64,000 nt of DNA, from the NCBI RefSeq assembly GCF_006715635.1, contig NZ_VFNP01000001.1, positions 806,001 to 870,000 of the forward strand, read 5' to 3'. This DNA is from Streptomyces sp. SLBN-118. GTDB lineage: Bacteria > Actinomycetota > Actinomycetes > Streptomycetales > Streptomycetaceae. Numbering within the stretch: position 1 is the stretch's first letter; the number at the start of each line of letters is the position of its first letter. Both the position numbers and the translations under genes were made by a program. Of the stretch, positions 15,430 through 23,210 are shown piece by piece. The notes beneath the pieces are model-generated. The model worked only from the letters and a program-made list of their open reading frames with translations. It was not told the DNA's origin and searched no databases.

Positions 15430-16353
15430 TCAGCCGGAGGAGAGCCCGGCCGCCGACTTGGTCAGCGCGTCGAGCACCGGGCTGATCAGCGGGTGGGACT
15501 CAGCGCCGCGCCGCACAGCGGCGAAGACCCGGCGGGTCGCGGCGGGGCCCGCCACGGGCCGCACGACGGCGTCCTTGAGCTCCATCCCGCGCAGCGCCGA
15601 GCGCGGCACGAGTGCCACTCCCGCCCCCGCTCCCGCGAGGGCGACCACGGCGCGGAAGTCGTCCGAGGAGTGCATGAGGCGGGGCTGGAACCCGGCGAGT
15701 TCGCAGGCGAGCAGCACCATGTCGTGACAGGGGTTGCCGGGGTAGGGGCCGATCCAGTCGCTGTCGGCGAGTTCGGCCAGTTCCACACGTTCACCCGCGC
15801 CGAGGGGATGTCCCGCCTGCAGTACGGCGTCGAACGGCTCGGCGTACAGCGGCACCCGGGACAGCCGGCGGTCGTCCTCGCGGGGGGCTCCCCGGTACTC
15901 GACCGCCACCGCCAGATCGGCCTCGCCGTCGAGCACCAGCGGCAGGCTCTCGTCGCCTTCTGCGTCCCGCACCCGCACCCGGATGTCCGGATGGCCGGCG
16001 GCAAGGTGCGCGATCGCCGGGGCGACGACCTCGGCGATGCCGGTGGCGAACGCGGCGACGGTGACCTCGCCGGCCGCGCCGCCCTCGTAGGCCGCGAGCT
16101 CCGCCTCGGCCCGCTCCAACTGGGCGAGCACGGTGTGGGTGTGGGCCAGCAGGATCTCCCCCGCGGCCGTCAGCCGCACCCCCTTGCCGCTGCGGATCAG
16201 CAAGGCGTGGCCGGTCTCCTGTTCCAGAGCGTTGAGCTGCTGGGAAACGGCCGAGGGGGTCAGGTACAGCGCGGCGGCCGCGGCGGTCACCGTACGGTGG
16301 TCCGCCACGGCCCGCAGGATGCGCAGCCGCCGGGGGTCGATCACCCGGTCCAT
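15430..16353 (-). CDS. LysR-family transcriptional regulator
   Basis: A 307-residue LTTR. N-terminal winged helix (RRLRILRAVADHRTVTAAAAALYLTPSAVSQQLNALEQETG), linker helix, then the periplasmic-binding-like effector domain (VTVAAFATGIAEVVAP onward). It sits 14 nt downstream of kbl on the same strand, so it is probably co-transcribed with tdh-kbl. Control of threonine degradation is a reasonable inference but not shown. The start at 16353 has only a weak binding site, consistent with coupling to kbl translation. Confidence 0.9.
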   Translation of the reverse strand: MDRVIDPRRLRILRAVADHRTVTAAAAALYLTPSAVSQQLNALEQETGHALLIRSGKGVRLTAAGEILLAHTHTVLAQLERAEAELAAYEGGAAGEVTVAAFATGIAEVVAPAIAHLAAGHPDIRVRVRDAEGDESLPLVLDGEADLAVAVEYRGAPREDDRRLSRVPLYAEPFDAVLQAGHPLGAGERVELAELADSDWIGPYPGNPCHDMVLLACELAGFQPRLMHSSDDFRAVVALAGAGAGVALVPRSALRGMELKDAVVRPVAGPAATRRVFAAVRRGAESHPLISPVLDALTKSAAGLSSG

Positions 16354-16367
16354 TTTGCCAGGTGAAA

Positions 16368-17549
16368 TCAGCCCTTCAGTGCCTCGCGCGCGTCGATGAA
16401 CGCGGCGACGGCCCGCTCCACGTCCTCGGTGGAGTGCGCGGCGGAGAGCTGGACCCGGATCCTCGCCTGCCCCATCGGGACCACGGGGTAGGAGAAGCCG
16501 ATCACGTAGACGCCGCGCTCCAGCAGGAGTTCGGCCATACGGCCGGCCTCGGCGGCGTCGCCGATCATGACGGGGGCGATGGCGTGGTCACCGGGGAGAA
16601 TCTCGAAGCCCGCCTCGGTCATCTTCGTACGGAAGAGCGCGGTGTTCGCGTTCAGCCGCTCGCGCAGGTCACCGGCGGACTCCAGCAGGTCAAGGACCTT
16701 CAGCGAGGCGGCGGCGATCACGGGGGCGAGGGAGTTGGAGAAGAGGTACGGGCGCGAGCGCTGGCGCAGCAGGGCGACGATTTCGGCGCGGGCCGCGACA
16801 TAGCCGCCGGACGCGCCGCCCAGCGCCTTGCCGAGGGTGCCGGTGATGATGTCGACGCGGTCCATGACGCCGTGCAGCTCGGGCGTGCCGCGGCCGCCCG
16901 GGCCGACGAAGCCGACGGCGTGCGAGTCGTCGACCATCACCATCGCGTCGTAGCGATCGGCGAGGTCGCAGATCTCGGCGAGGGGGGCGACATAGCCGTC
17001 CATGGAGAAGACGCCGTCGGTGACGATGAGGCGGCGGCGGGCGTCCTGGGTCTCCTTGAGCTGCTGCTCCAGGTCGGCGAGGTCCCGGTTGGCGTAGCGA
17101 TGGCGCCGGGCCTTGGACAGGCGGATGCCGTCGATGATGCTGGCATGGTTCAGCGCGTCGGAGATCACCGCGTCCTCGGGGCCGAGGATCGTTTCGAAGA
17201 CACCGGCGTTGGCGTCGAAGCATGAGGAATAGAGGATCGTGTCCTCCTGGCCGAGGAACGCGGACAGGCGCGCCTCGAGTTCCTTGTGGACGTCCTGGGT
17301 GCCGCAGATGAAGCGGACGGAGGCCATTCCGTAGCCCCAGCGGTCCAGCGCCTCCTTGGCGGCGGCGACGACCTCGGGGTGGTCGGCGAGGCCGAGGTAG
17401 TTGTTGGCGCAGAAGTTGAGGACCTCGCCCGAGGCGACGGAGACGGAGGCGCTCTGCGGGGTGCCGATGACCCGCTCGGGCTTGAAGAGACCGGCGGCGC
17501 GGATCTCGTCGAGGGTGGTACGGAGGTCGTCGCGGACGGACGCGTACAT
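16368..17549 (-). CDS. kbl: Glycine C-acetyltransferase (2-amino-3-ketobutyrate CoA ligase)
   Basis: A 393-residue PLP enzyme of the alpha-oxoamine synthase family. It converts 2-amino-3-oxobutyrate plus CoA to glycine and acetyl-CoA. Motifs: [16 protein letters not shown] near the N-terminus, [21 protein letters not shown], and the PLP lysine in [15 protein letters not shown]. Length matches Kbl. AAGGAG 9 nt before ATG 17549. It is 45 nt downstream of tdh, which makes its substrate, so the pair is the standard threonine-to-glycine pathway. Confidence 0.96.
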   Translation of the reverse strand: MYASVRDDLRTTLDEIRAAGLFKPERVIGTPQSASVSVASGEVLNFCANNYLGLADHPEVVAAAKEALDRWGYGMASVRFICGTQDVHKELEARLSAFLGQEDTILYSSCFDANAGVFETILGPEDAVISDALNHASIIDGIRLSKARRHRYANRDLADLEQQLKETQDARRRLIVTDGVFSMDGYVAPLAEICDLADRYDAMVMVDDSHAVGFVGPGGRGTPELHGVMDRVDIITGTLGKALGGASGGYVAARAEIVALLRQRSRPYLFSNSLAPVIAAASLKVLDLLESAGDLRERLNANTALFRTKMTEAGFEILPGDHAIAPVMIGDAAEAGRMAELLLERGVYVIGFSYPVVPMGQARIRVQLSAAHSTEDVERAVAAFIDAREALKG

Positions 17550-17594
17550 GGTGGGGCTCCTTATGAGGCTGCGGAGGCTCGGACGAGGCGGGGC

Positions 17595-18623
17595 TCAGAC
17601 AGTCCAGTCGAGGATGATCTTGCCGCTGCGGGCGGTGGCGGCCTCGTCGAACGCGGCGTCGAAGTCCTGGTACCCGTAGCTGCCGGTGATCACGGGGCTG
17701 AGGTCGAGTCCGCCTTCGAGCAGAACGGTCATCGCGTACCAGGTCTCGAACATCTCGCGGCCGTAGATGCCCTTGATGGTGATCATCGAAGTGACGATCT
17801 TCGACCAGTCGACGGCGAACTCCTGCGCGGGCAGTCCCAGCATGGCGATGCGGCCACCGTGGGTCATGTTGTCGACCATGTCGCGCATGGCCTCGGGACG
17901 GCCGGACATCTCCAGGCCGATGTCGAAGCCCTCCTTCAGGCCGAGCCGCCGCTGCGCGTCGGCGATCTCGTGCTCGGCGACATTCAGGGCGAGCGTGGCG
18001 CCGGCCTTGCGGGCGATGGCGAGGCGGGACTCGCTGACATCGGTGATCACGACATTGCGGGCGCCCGCGTGCCGGGCGACGGCCGCGGCCATGATGCCGA
18101 TCGGGCCCGCGCCGGTGATCAGCACGTCCTCGCCGACCAGCGGGAAGGAGAGCGCGGTGTGGACGGCGTTTCCGAACGGGTCGAAGATCGCGGCGATGTC
18201 CAGGTCCACCTGCGTACGATGCACCCACACGTTGGACGCGGGGAGCGCGACATACTCGGCGAACGCGCCGTCCCTGCCGACGCCGAGGCCGATGGTGCTG
18301 CGGCACAGATGGCGGCGGCCTGCGAGACAGTTGCGGCACTTGCCGCAGACCAGATGGCCCTCGCCGCTCACCACATCGCCCACCGCGATGTCCTGGACGT
18401 CCGCGCCGACCGCCGCGACCTCGCCGACGAACTCGTGGCCGAGTACGCGCGGCGTGCTGACAGCCTGCTGAGCCCAGCCGTCCCACGATCTGATGTGCAG
18501 ATCCGTGCCGCAGATGCCGGTGCGCAGCACCTTGATCAGCACATCGCCCGGGCCGGTCTCCGGCTCCGGCACGTCCATGAGCCACAGGCCGGGCTCGGCA
18601 TGCTGCTTGACAAGTGCCTTCAT
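17595..18623 (-). CDS. tdh: L-threonine 3-dehydrogenase
   Basis: A 342-residue zinc-dependent medium-chain dehydrogenase that oxidises threonine to 2-amino-3-oxobutyrate with NAD. Catalytic zinc ligands lie in GICGTDLHI and LGHEFVGEV; the structural zinc cysteines are in [16 protein letters not shown]; the NAD fold motif is [14 protein letters not shown] is specific for Tdh. ATG 18623 (MKALVKQH) has GGAG 9 nt upstream, whereas the ATG six codons earlier has none. First gene of the tdh-kbl-lysR unit. Confidence 0.95.
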   Translation of the reverse strand: MKALVKQHAEPGLWLMDVPEPETGPGDVLIKVLRTGICGTDLHIRSWDGWAQQAVSTPRVLGHEFVGEVAAVGADVQDIAVGDVVSGEGHLVCGKCRNCLAGRRHLCRSTIGLGVGRDGAFAEYVALPASNVWVHRTQVDLDIAAIFDPFGNAVHTALSFPLVGEDVLITGAGPIGIMAAAVARHAGARNVVITDVSESRLAIARKAGATLALNVAEHEIADAQRRLGLKEGFDIGLEMSGRPEAMRDMVDNMTHGGRIAMLGLPAQEFAVDWSKIVTSMITIKGIYGREMFETWYAMTVLLEGGLDLSPVITGSYGYQDFDAAFDEAATARSGKIILDWTV

Positions 18624-18771
18624 CGGTGCGGCTCCAGCCATGGTGACGGGATCGGTGGTGGACCTGGACCAATCTGCCCAGCCATGACTTCGGAGTCCAT
18701 CGAGGATTTCTTAAGCGGGTCAACAGGCCAGCTTCACATCGCGTTGCGAAGCGGTCGGCAGGCCGCGGGTC

Positions 18772-19341
18772 TCAGTCGGTGCCCCGGGTGCTTCCGGCGC
18801 GGCCCTTCGCGCCTCCGCCGGGGCGCGGAAGACGCGATTCCAGGAGGTCGGGCAATAGGGTCGCGGAGGTGTCGGCCCGTCGGTCGGTCAGGGCGCCGAG
18901 TTGTGCGCGCAGGCTCTGGTTCTCCATGTACAGATCGGCGAGCGCCCTGATTTTTGTCCGCACCACCCAGGGATCCACGGGCTTGACCAGGAAGTCAGAG
19001 ACTCCGAGGTCATACGCACGGGCGGCCAGGTCGTCGTCCCTGCCGAGGCCGGTCATCAGCACCACAGGCAGATTGCGGGTGTGTTCCAGTCGCTTGAGGT
19101 AGGCGAGCACCTCCAGGCCGTCCATCTGCGGCATCACCACGTCGAGGATCACCACGGCTATGCCGCCGCGCAGAACGGTCTTCAGTGCTTCGTCCCCGCT
19201 GTGTGCACGTACCACCGGACGCCCCACAGGGCGTAACAGGCTCTCTATCGCGAAGAGGTTGTCCTCGCGGTCGTCCACCACCAGGATTTTCAAGGCACAA
19301 CCCGCGTCTCCATCTGTGCCTCCCTCGACAGTCGGCAACAT
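18772..19341 (-). CDS. Stand-alone response-regulator receiver protein
   Basis: A CheY-like protein with acidic pocket VVDDREDN, acceptor Asp67 (VVILDVVMPQMDG), Thr in VLMTGLG and Lys in FLVKPVDP. This is the DDR-x-D/E-N type often found in orphan hybrid-kinase receivers. After the receiver a coiled helix (VRTKIRALADLYMENQSLRAQLGAL) and a Pro/Gly-rich tail replace any DNA-binding domain, so output must be by protein contact. The start is uncertain: ATG 19341 gives 189 residues, but the family usually begins at KILVVDD, for which TTG 19293 is the nearest codon. Confidence 0.8.
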   Translation of the reverse strand: MLPTVEGGTDGDAGCALKILVVDDREDNLFAIESLLRPVGRPVVRAHSGDEALKTVLRGGIAVVILDVVMPQMDGLEVLAYLKRLEHTRNLPVVLMTGLGRDDDLAARAYDLGVSDFLVKPVDPWVVRTKIRALADLYMENQSLRAQLGALTDRRADTSATLLPDLLESRLPRPGGGAKGRAGSTRGTD

Positions 19342-19516
19342 CAACGTATGCCGCGCGATACGGCTGGAGCAGCCCCGTCCTTGTCCTCCGGCTCCCGCGG
19401 GGCTTCGGGCGTAGGGGCAGTATGAAGCCTCCGGCGGCTTCAAGCACCAGACGGTATCGCGCCCCCTTCGTCCGGAAACGCGAACCGACCAGTCTGTAAC
19501 AACTTCTGTCGCACCA

Positions 19517-20488
19517 TCACCCCCGCCCTTCTCCCCCCACCCTCGCCGCGTCCCTTCGCTCCTTTCGCAGGCGCAGTCTCGCGAGCAGTCCCCGTCCGTG
19601 CGGACTGCGGCCACCCCGGTGGGCCACCGCCACCGGCCCCAGCCCCGGCTCCGGCCGCGAGCGCACGGGGACCTCGCGTCCCAGCGGCCGTGCTTCGGAC
19701 CTCGCGTCCGGCCGGGGCGCCGGACGCAGTTCGCGCGCCTCCCGCAAGGCATGAGCCAGGCTGACCCGGTGCCACAGGATCTCGTCGGGATGGTCCGCCC
19801 GGAGCAGCCGCTCCACCACCTCCCTCGCGGCCGGCGTACCCGTGCGGCCCGGAACGAGTTCGGGCCGCAGCACGCGCAGATAGGAGCGTTCGTAGGGATC
19901 GGTCACCACCTCGGCCACTGTCGCCGAATCGAGCACCGAGCCAATCGTCGCGGCCTGCTGCCAGGGGTCTTCGGTCACGCGCAGGAGCAGTCCCAGTCGC
20001 CTGCCCCGCCAGTTGCGTGCGCGCCGGTCCTCGCCCGCATCGAGCAGGACCCGCAGCTCGGGCGGGGTCCTGCCGCTGAGGAGTGCGGGGTGCGCGAGGG
20101 CGAACTCGCGCAGTTCTTCGGCCAGATAGAGCCAGACGACCGCGCGGTAGCGGTTCAGATAGAACCGGACCGGCGTGAAATGGCCCGTGCGGGCGAGCCG
20201 GGTGAAGCGCGCCGGGCTGATCGAGAGAAGCCCCGCCGCCTCCATCGTGCCCACGGTCCGCACCCGCTCCCGAAGGGCGTCGGGGAAGCCTTCTGCCCCT
20301 CGAAGCCGGTCGATCTCCTGCCGGTCGAACCTGGGCGGGTCACCGCTCGCGTCCGGCATGGTGCGGACATGTCCCAACTGGACCGCGAGATCCAGCTCTC
20401 CCCGCTTGAGGCCCAGCTCCTGCGCGGCTCGCCCCGGCGCCAGACTGCGCACGGCCCCGCCGGGCGTAGCTGCTTCCTTCACCGTCAT
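19517..20488 (-). CDS. DUF6397-family protein (possible helix-turn-helix)
   Basis: A 323-residue protein that I recall as the Streptomyces-specific DUF6397 family. It has a predicted helix-turn-helix-like stretch (GTMEAAGLLSISPARFTRLARTGHF, residues about 95-120) preceded by a second MerR/BldC-like segment (AAQELGLKRGELDLAVQLGHVRTM). The rest is a helical domain and a very basic, low-complexity C-terminal tail rich in Arg and Pro. No enzyme motifs. ATG 20488 has GGGGGAG 7 nt upstream. It follows the conservon genes on the same strand. Role unknown; DNA binding is an inference. Confidence 0.7.
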   Translation of the reverse strand: MTVKEAATPGGAVRSLAPGRAAQELGLKRGELDLAVQLGHVRTMPDASGDPPRFDRQEIDRLRGAEGFPDALRERVRTVGTMEAAGLLSISPARFTRLARTGHFTPVRFYLNRYRAVVWLYLAEELREFALAHPALLSGRTPPELRVLLDAGEDRRARNWRGRRLGLLLRVTEDPWQQAATIGSVLDSATVAEVVTDPYERSYLRVLRPELVPGRTGTPAAREVVERLLRADHPDEILWHRVSLAHALREARELRPAPRPDARSEARPLGREVPVRSRPEPGLGPVAVAHRGGRSPHGRGLLARLRLRKERRDAARVGGEGRG

Positions 20489-20597
20489 GTCGGTCTCCCC
20501 CGTGAGGTGTGACAACTCTCGGTGACGACCGTATCCGGACACAGGCACATCCCGCCCGACCTGTGGATAACCTCCCGGCGATCCGAATTCCCCCAGG

Positions 20598-21002
20598 TCA
20601 GAGGGAAGTTCCGCCCGGCTGCCTGGCCTCGACCCCCAGGTGCTCGCCGACCCGGTTCACCATGAGCGTCATCTCGTACGCCACCTGTCCCACGTCGGCT
20701 TCTGCGGCGCTCAGTACGCAGAGACAGCTTCCCTCGCCGGCCGCCGTGACGAAGAGCAGCGCCTCGTCGAACTCGACCATGGTCTGCCGCGCCTTACCCG
20801 CGCGGAAATGACGTCCGGACCCGCGGGCGAGGGAGTGCAGACCGGAGGAGACCGCGGCGAGATGCTCCGCGTCCTCCCGGGCAAGCCCCGTGCTCGCGCC
20901 CGTCACCAGACCGTCGTTGGACAGCACCAATGCGTGCCGTATGTGCTCGATTCTCTTCGTCAGGTCGTCCAGCAGCCAGTCAAGTCCCTTGTCCAGCGCC
21001 AT
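20598..21002 (-). CDS. Second roadblock/LC7 (CvnB-like) protein
   Basis: A 134-residue roadblock protein closely similar to the CvnB encoded at 22788-23210: both contain LDWLLDDL, HALVLSNDGL or HAVVLSNDGL, REDAEHLAAV, GRHFRAGKARQTMVE or its counterpart, and VGEHL near the end. CvnB-type proteins bind the GTPase CvnD and act as its activator or co-GAP. It lies 85 nt downstream of the GTPase gene on the same strand. ATG 21002 has AGGA 8 nt upstream. Having two roadblock paralogues flank one GTPase suggests alternative partners. Confidence 0.88.
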   Translation of the reverse strand: MALDKGLDWLLDDLTKRIEHIRHALVLSNDGLVTGASTGLAREDAEHLAAVSSGLHSLARGSGRHFRAGKARQTMVEFDEALLFVTAAGEGSCLCVLSAAEADVGQVAYEMTLMVNRVGEHLGVEARQPGGTSL

Positions 21003-21087
21003 GGTCGGTTCCTCCCCGCTCATACGTTCCCCGTGGTCCCGCGTTGACGTAAGCCTTTCGTACACGCGACGACTCGGCAAGGTGCGC

Positions 21088-21693
21088 CTAGCCCACCGAA
21101 TCGAGCAGCCGGGCCGTGTGCATTCGACCGGCATATTCGACCAGGCGTACGAGCACCTCCTTTCCGGAGTCGCGGTCTCTCGCGTCGCACAGCACCACGG
21201 GTGTCCCACGTTCGAGATCAAGGGCGCGCGAGACTTCGTGCGCCCCGTAGGTGCGCGCCCCGGCGAAACAGTTGACCGCGACGACGAAGGGAATCCTGCG
21301 GTGCTCGAAGTAGTCGACAGCGGGAAAGCAGTCCACGAGGCGCCGGGTGTCGGCGAGCACCACCGCCCCCAGGGCACCCTGCGAAAGCTCGTCCCACAGG
21401 AACCAGAAGCGGTCCTGGCCGGGTGTCCCGAAGAGATAGAGCGACAGGCCCGAGCGGATGGTGATGCGGCCGAAGTCCATGGCGACGGTCGTCGTGGATT
21501 TGTGGTCGACTCCCCCGGTGTTGTCGACCGCTCTGCCCGCCTGACTGAGCTGTTCCTCGGTACGCAGGGGCCGGATTTCACTGACCGCGCCGACGAGCGT
21601 GGTCTTGCCGACGCCGAATCCGCCGGCGACGAGGATTTTCAGCGCGAGGGCGGTGGCGTCCCCACCGGTGCTGTGAGAGCTCTCGAAGGCCAT
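21088..21693 (-). CDS. cvnD: Conservon small GTPase CvnD
   Basis: A 201-residue MglA/Ras-like ATP/GTP-binding protein. P-loop GGFGVGKTTLV, switch I area TGGVDHKSTTTVAMDFG, switch II FGTPGQDRFWFLWDEL, and the base-recognition region VVAVNCF (NxxD-like, altered) then LCDARD. Typical of CvnD in length and wording. In ordinary conservons cvnD overlaps cvnC; here it is separated from cvnC by an opposite-strand acetyltransferase gene and must have its own promoter in 21694-21757 or depend on read-through. GAGAGAAG precedes ATG 21693. Confidence 0.92.
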   Translation of the reverse strand: MAFESSHSTGGDATALALKILVAGGFGVGKTTLVGAVSEIRPLRTEEQLSQAGRAVDNTGGVDHKSTTTVAMDFGRITIRSGLSLYLFGTPGQDRFWFLWDELSQGALGAVVLADTRRLVDCFPAVDYFEHRRIPFVVAVNCFAGARTYGAHEVSRALDLERGTPVVLCDARDRDSGKEVLVRLVEYAGRMHTARLLDSVG

Positions 21694-21757
21694 CGGTAAC
21701 TTCTCTCGGGAGTGATATTCACTGGCGGGTGGTGCCGGGCGCGCGGAGGATCGGCGC

Positions 21758-22357
21758 ATGCCCTTCTTCCTGGAGACCGGCCGTCTGGCGCTTCGCCCCC
21801 TCGGCGAGGCCGACGTGGACCCTCTGCTCGACCTCGACAACGACCCCGAGGTCATGCGATTCATCAACGGAGGCCGGCCGACCACCCGGGAGACGGTGCT
21901 GGCCGAGTCGCTGCCGCGCTTTGTCCATCGCTGTCCGTGCATCGGCCACCCGGGCTTCTGGGCGGCACAGGATCGGTCCACCCATGAATTCCTCGGCTGG
22001 TTCGAACTGAAGCCGCTGGACGACCACAGCGCCGCGGAGGCCGAACTCGGATACCGCCTGAACCGGTCGGCGTGGGGTCGCGGCTATGCGACGGAAGGAG
22101 CCATTGCACTGGTCCGCAAAGGCTTCACGGAGTTCGGCGTGGAGCGGGTGACCGCGAACACCATGACGGCCAACGCCAGTTCGCGACGGGTGATGGAAAA
22201 GGCGGGTCTGAGCTATGTCCGGACCTTCTTCGAGGAGTGGCCGGAGCCCATCGAAGGCTCCGAGCTCGGCGACGTGGAATACGCCCTGACCAGGGCCGAC
22301 TGGGAACGGAGCGCTGGGGCTCGGGGCGACGCCCACAGGAGGGGCGACATCCCCTAG
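21758..22357 (+). CDS. GNAT acetyltransferase (RimJ/RimL type) inside the conservon
   Basis: A 199-residue GNAT of the RimJ/RimL class: LETGRLALRPL start, EVMRFINGG, LGYRLNRSAWGRGYATEGAIALV (motif A, acetyl-CoA loop Q/R-x-x-G-x-A as RGYATEG) and NASSRRVMEKAGLSYV (motif B). It acetylates an amino group of a protein N-terminus or small molecule; substrate unknown. It is transcribed against the conservon, starts 64 bp from cvnD (divergent) and its last codons overlap the cvnC stop. Any read-through from cvnC to cvnD would be fully antisense to it. Codon use matches the neighbours, so insertion is not very recent. Confidence 0.88.
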   Translation: MPFFLETGRLALRPLGEADVDPLLDLDNDPEVMRFINGGRPTTRETVLAESLPRFVHRCPCIGHPGFWAAQDRSTHEFLGWFELKPLDDHSAAEAELGYRLNRSAWGRGYATEGAIALVRKGFTEFGVERVTANTMTANASSRRVMEKAGLSYVRTFFEEWPEPIEGSELGDVEYALTRADWERSAGARGDAHRRGDIP

Positions 22358-22791
22358 AGGGCCCTCAGCCCCTGGATCACCTCCCTGAGGATCTTCTCGT
22401 CGGGCAGCTGAGCCGGTGGTACGGGGCGGCTGACGCGGACGAATCCCGCTTCGAGCAGGTCGCCGAGCAGGACGCGTACGACGCCGACCGGCAGATCGGC
22501 GTCGGCGGCGAGCTCCGCGACGGACTGGGTCTCGCAGTGGCACAGGGCGAGCAGCGCCCGGTGTTCGGGGCCGAAAAGGGACTCCTCGTCCTGGCCGGGT
22601 GCGTCGGCGGCGATGTCGACAAGCGCAATGAGGTCGAAGCGCACGTTGCCGGGGCCCGGTTTGGTCCGCCCGCCGGTCATCGCATAGGGACGTACGAGCG
22701 GCCCGGCATCGTCGTCGTACCACTGGCCGACGGCGCTGTGGGCTGTCCCCTGCGCGTCGTCCATGCCTCTCGCCTCGGTCACGGCGCTCAT
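22354..22791 (-). CDS. cvnC: Conservon DUF742 protein CvnC
   Basis: A 145-residue DUF742 protein: PLVRPYAMTGGRT is the family signature, followed by a winged-helix-like region (LIALVDI, SVAELAADADLPVGVVRVLLGDLLEAGFVRV) and the DEKILREVIQGLRAL end. Its start overlaps the cvnB stop (ATGA). In conservons CvnC forms a membrane-associated complex with CvnA, CvnB and CvnD; a nucleic-acid-binding role is possible from the fold. The 3-prime end overlaps the convergent GNAT stop by 4 bp. Confidence 0.92.
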   Translation of the reverse strand: MSAVTEARGMDDAQGTAHSAVGQWYDDDAGPLVRPYAMTGGRTKPGPGNVRFDLIALVDIAADAPGQDEESLFGPEHRALLALCHCETQSVAELAADADLPVGVVRVLLGDLLEAGFVRVSRPVPPAQLPDEKILREVIQGLRAL

Positions 22792-23210
22792 GTCGCGGTC
22801 ATCCGGGGCGGGGTCCGCAGATGTTCGCCGACGCGTTTGACCAAGCGGGCCATCTCATAGGCGATCAGGCCGATGTCGGCGACGACGGAGGCGAGGACGG
22901 CGAGGCAGGACCCGTCACCAGCGGCAGCAACGAAGAGGAAGCCGTCGTCCATTTCGACCATCGTCTGGCGCACGCTCCCGGCGTGGAAGTGACGCCCCGC
23001 TCCCTTGGCGAGGCTGTGGAATCCGGAGGCGACGGCCGCCAGATGCTCGGCGTCCTCCCGGGTCAGCGCCGTCGACGCGCCGACGGGCAGGCCGTCGTTG
23101 GACAGCACGACCGCATGGCGGACTTCTCGGGCGCGCAGGACCAGGTCGTCCAGCAGCCAGTCGAGGTCGCCGGTGGTGGGGCGGCCTGCCGCCGACTCGT
23201 AGTCGGTCAT
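22788..23210 (-). CDS. cvnB: Conservon roadblock protein CvnB
   Basis: A 140-residue roadblock/LC7 protein (LDWLLDDLVLRAREVRHAV, SNDGLPVGAS, AEHLAAVASGFHSLAKG, SCLAVLASVVADIGLIAYEM). It overlaps cvnA by 4 bp upstream and cvnC by 4 bp downstream, the usual tight coupling. Expected to bind CvnD and transmit CvnA status. Compare the paralogue at 20598-21002. Confidence 0.93.
   Translation of the reverse strand: MTDYESAAGRPTTGDLDWLLDDLVLRAREVRHAVVLSNDGLPVGASTALTREDAEHLAAVASGFHSLAKGAGRHFHAGSVRQTMVEMDDGFLFVAAAGDGSCLAVLASVVADIGLIAYEMARLVKRVGEHLRTPPRMTAT

Noticed and set aside
16368..18771. T-box or amino-acid riboswitch before tdh
   Set aside because: The leader (18624-18771) shows no T-box or glycine-riboswitch core by eye.
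17286..18950. 554-codon plus-strand frame across tdh and kbl
   Set aside because: Antisense shadow of two well-supported enzymes.
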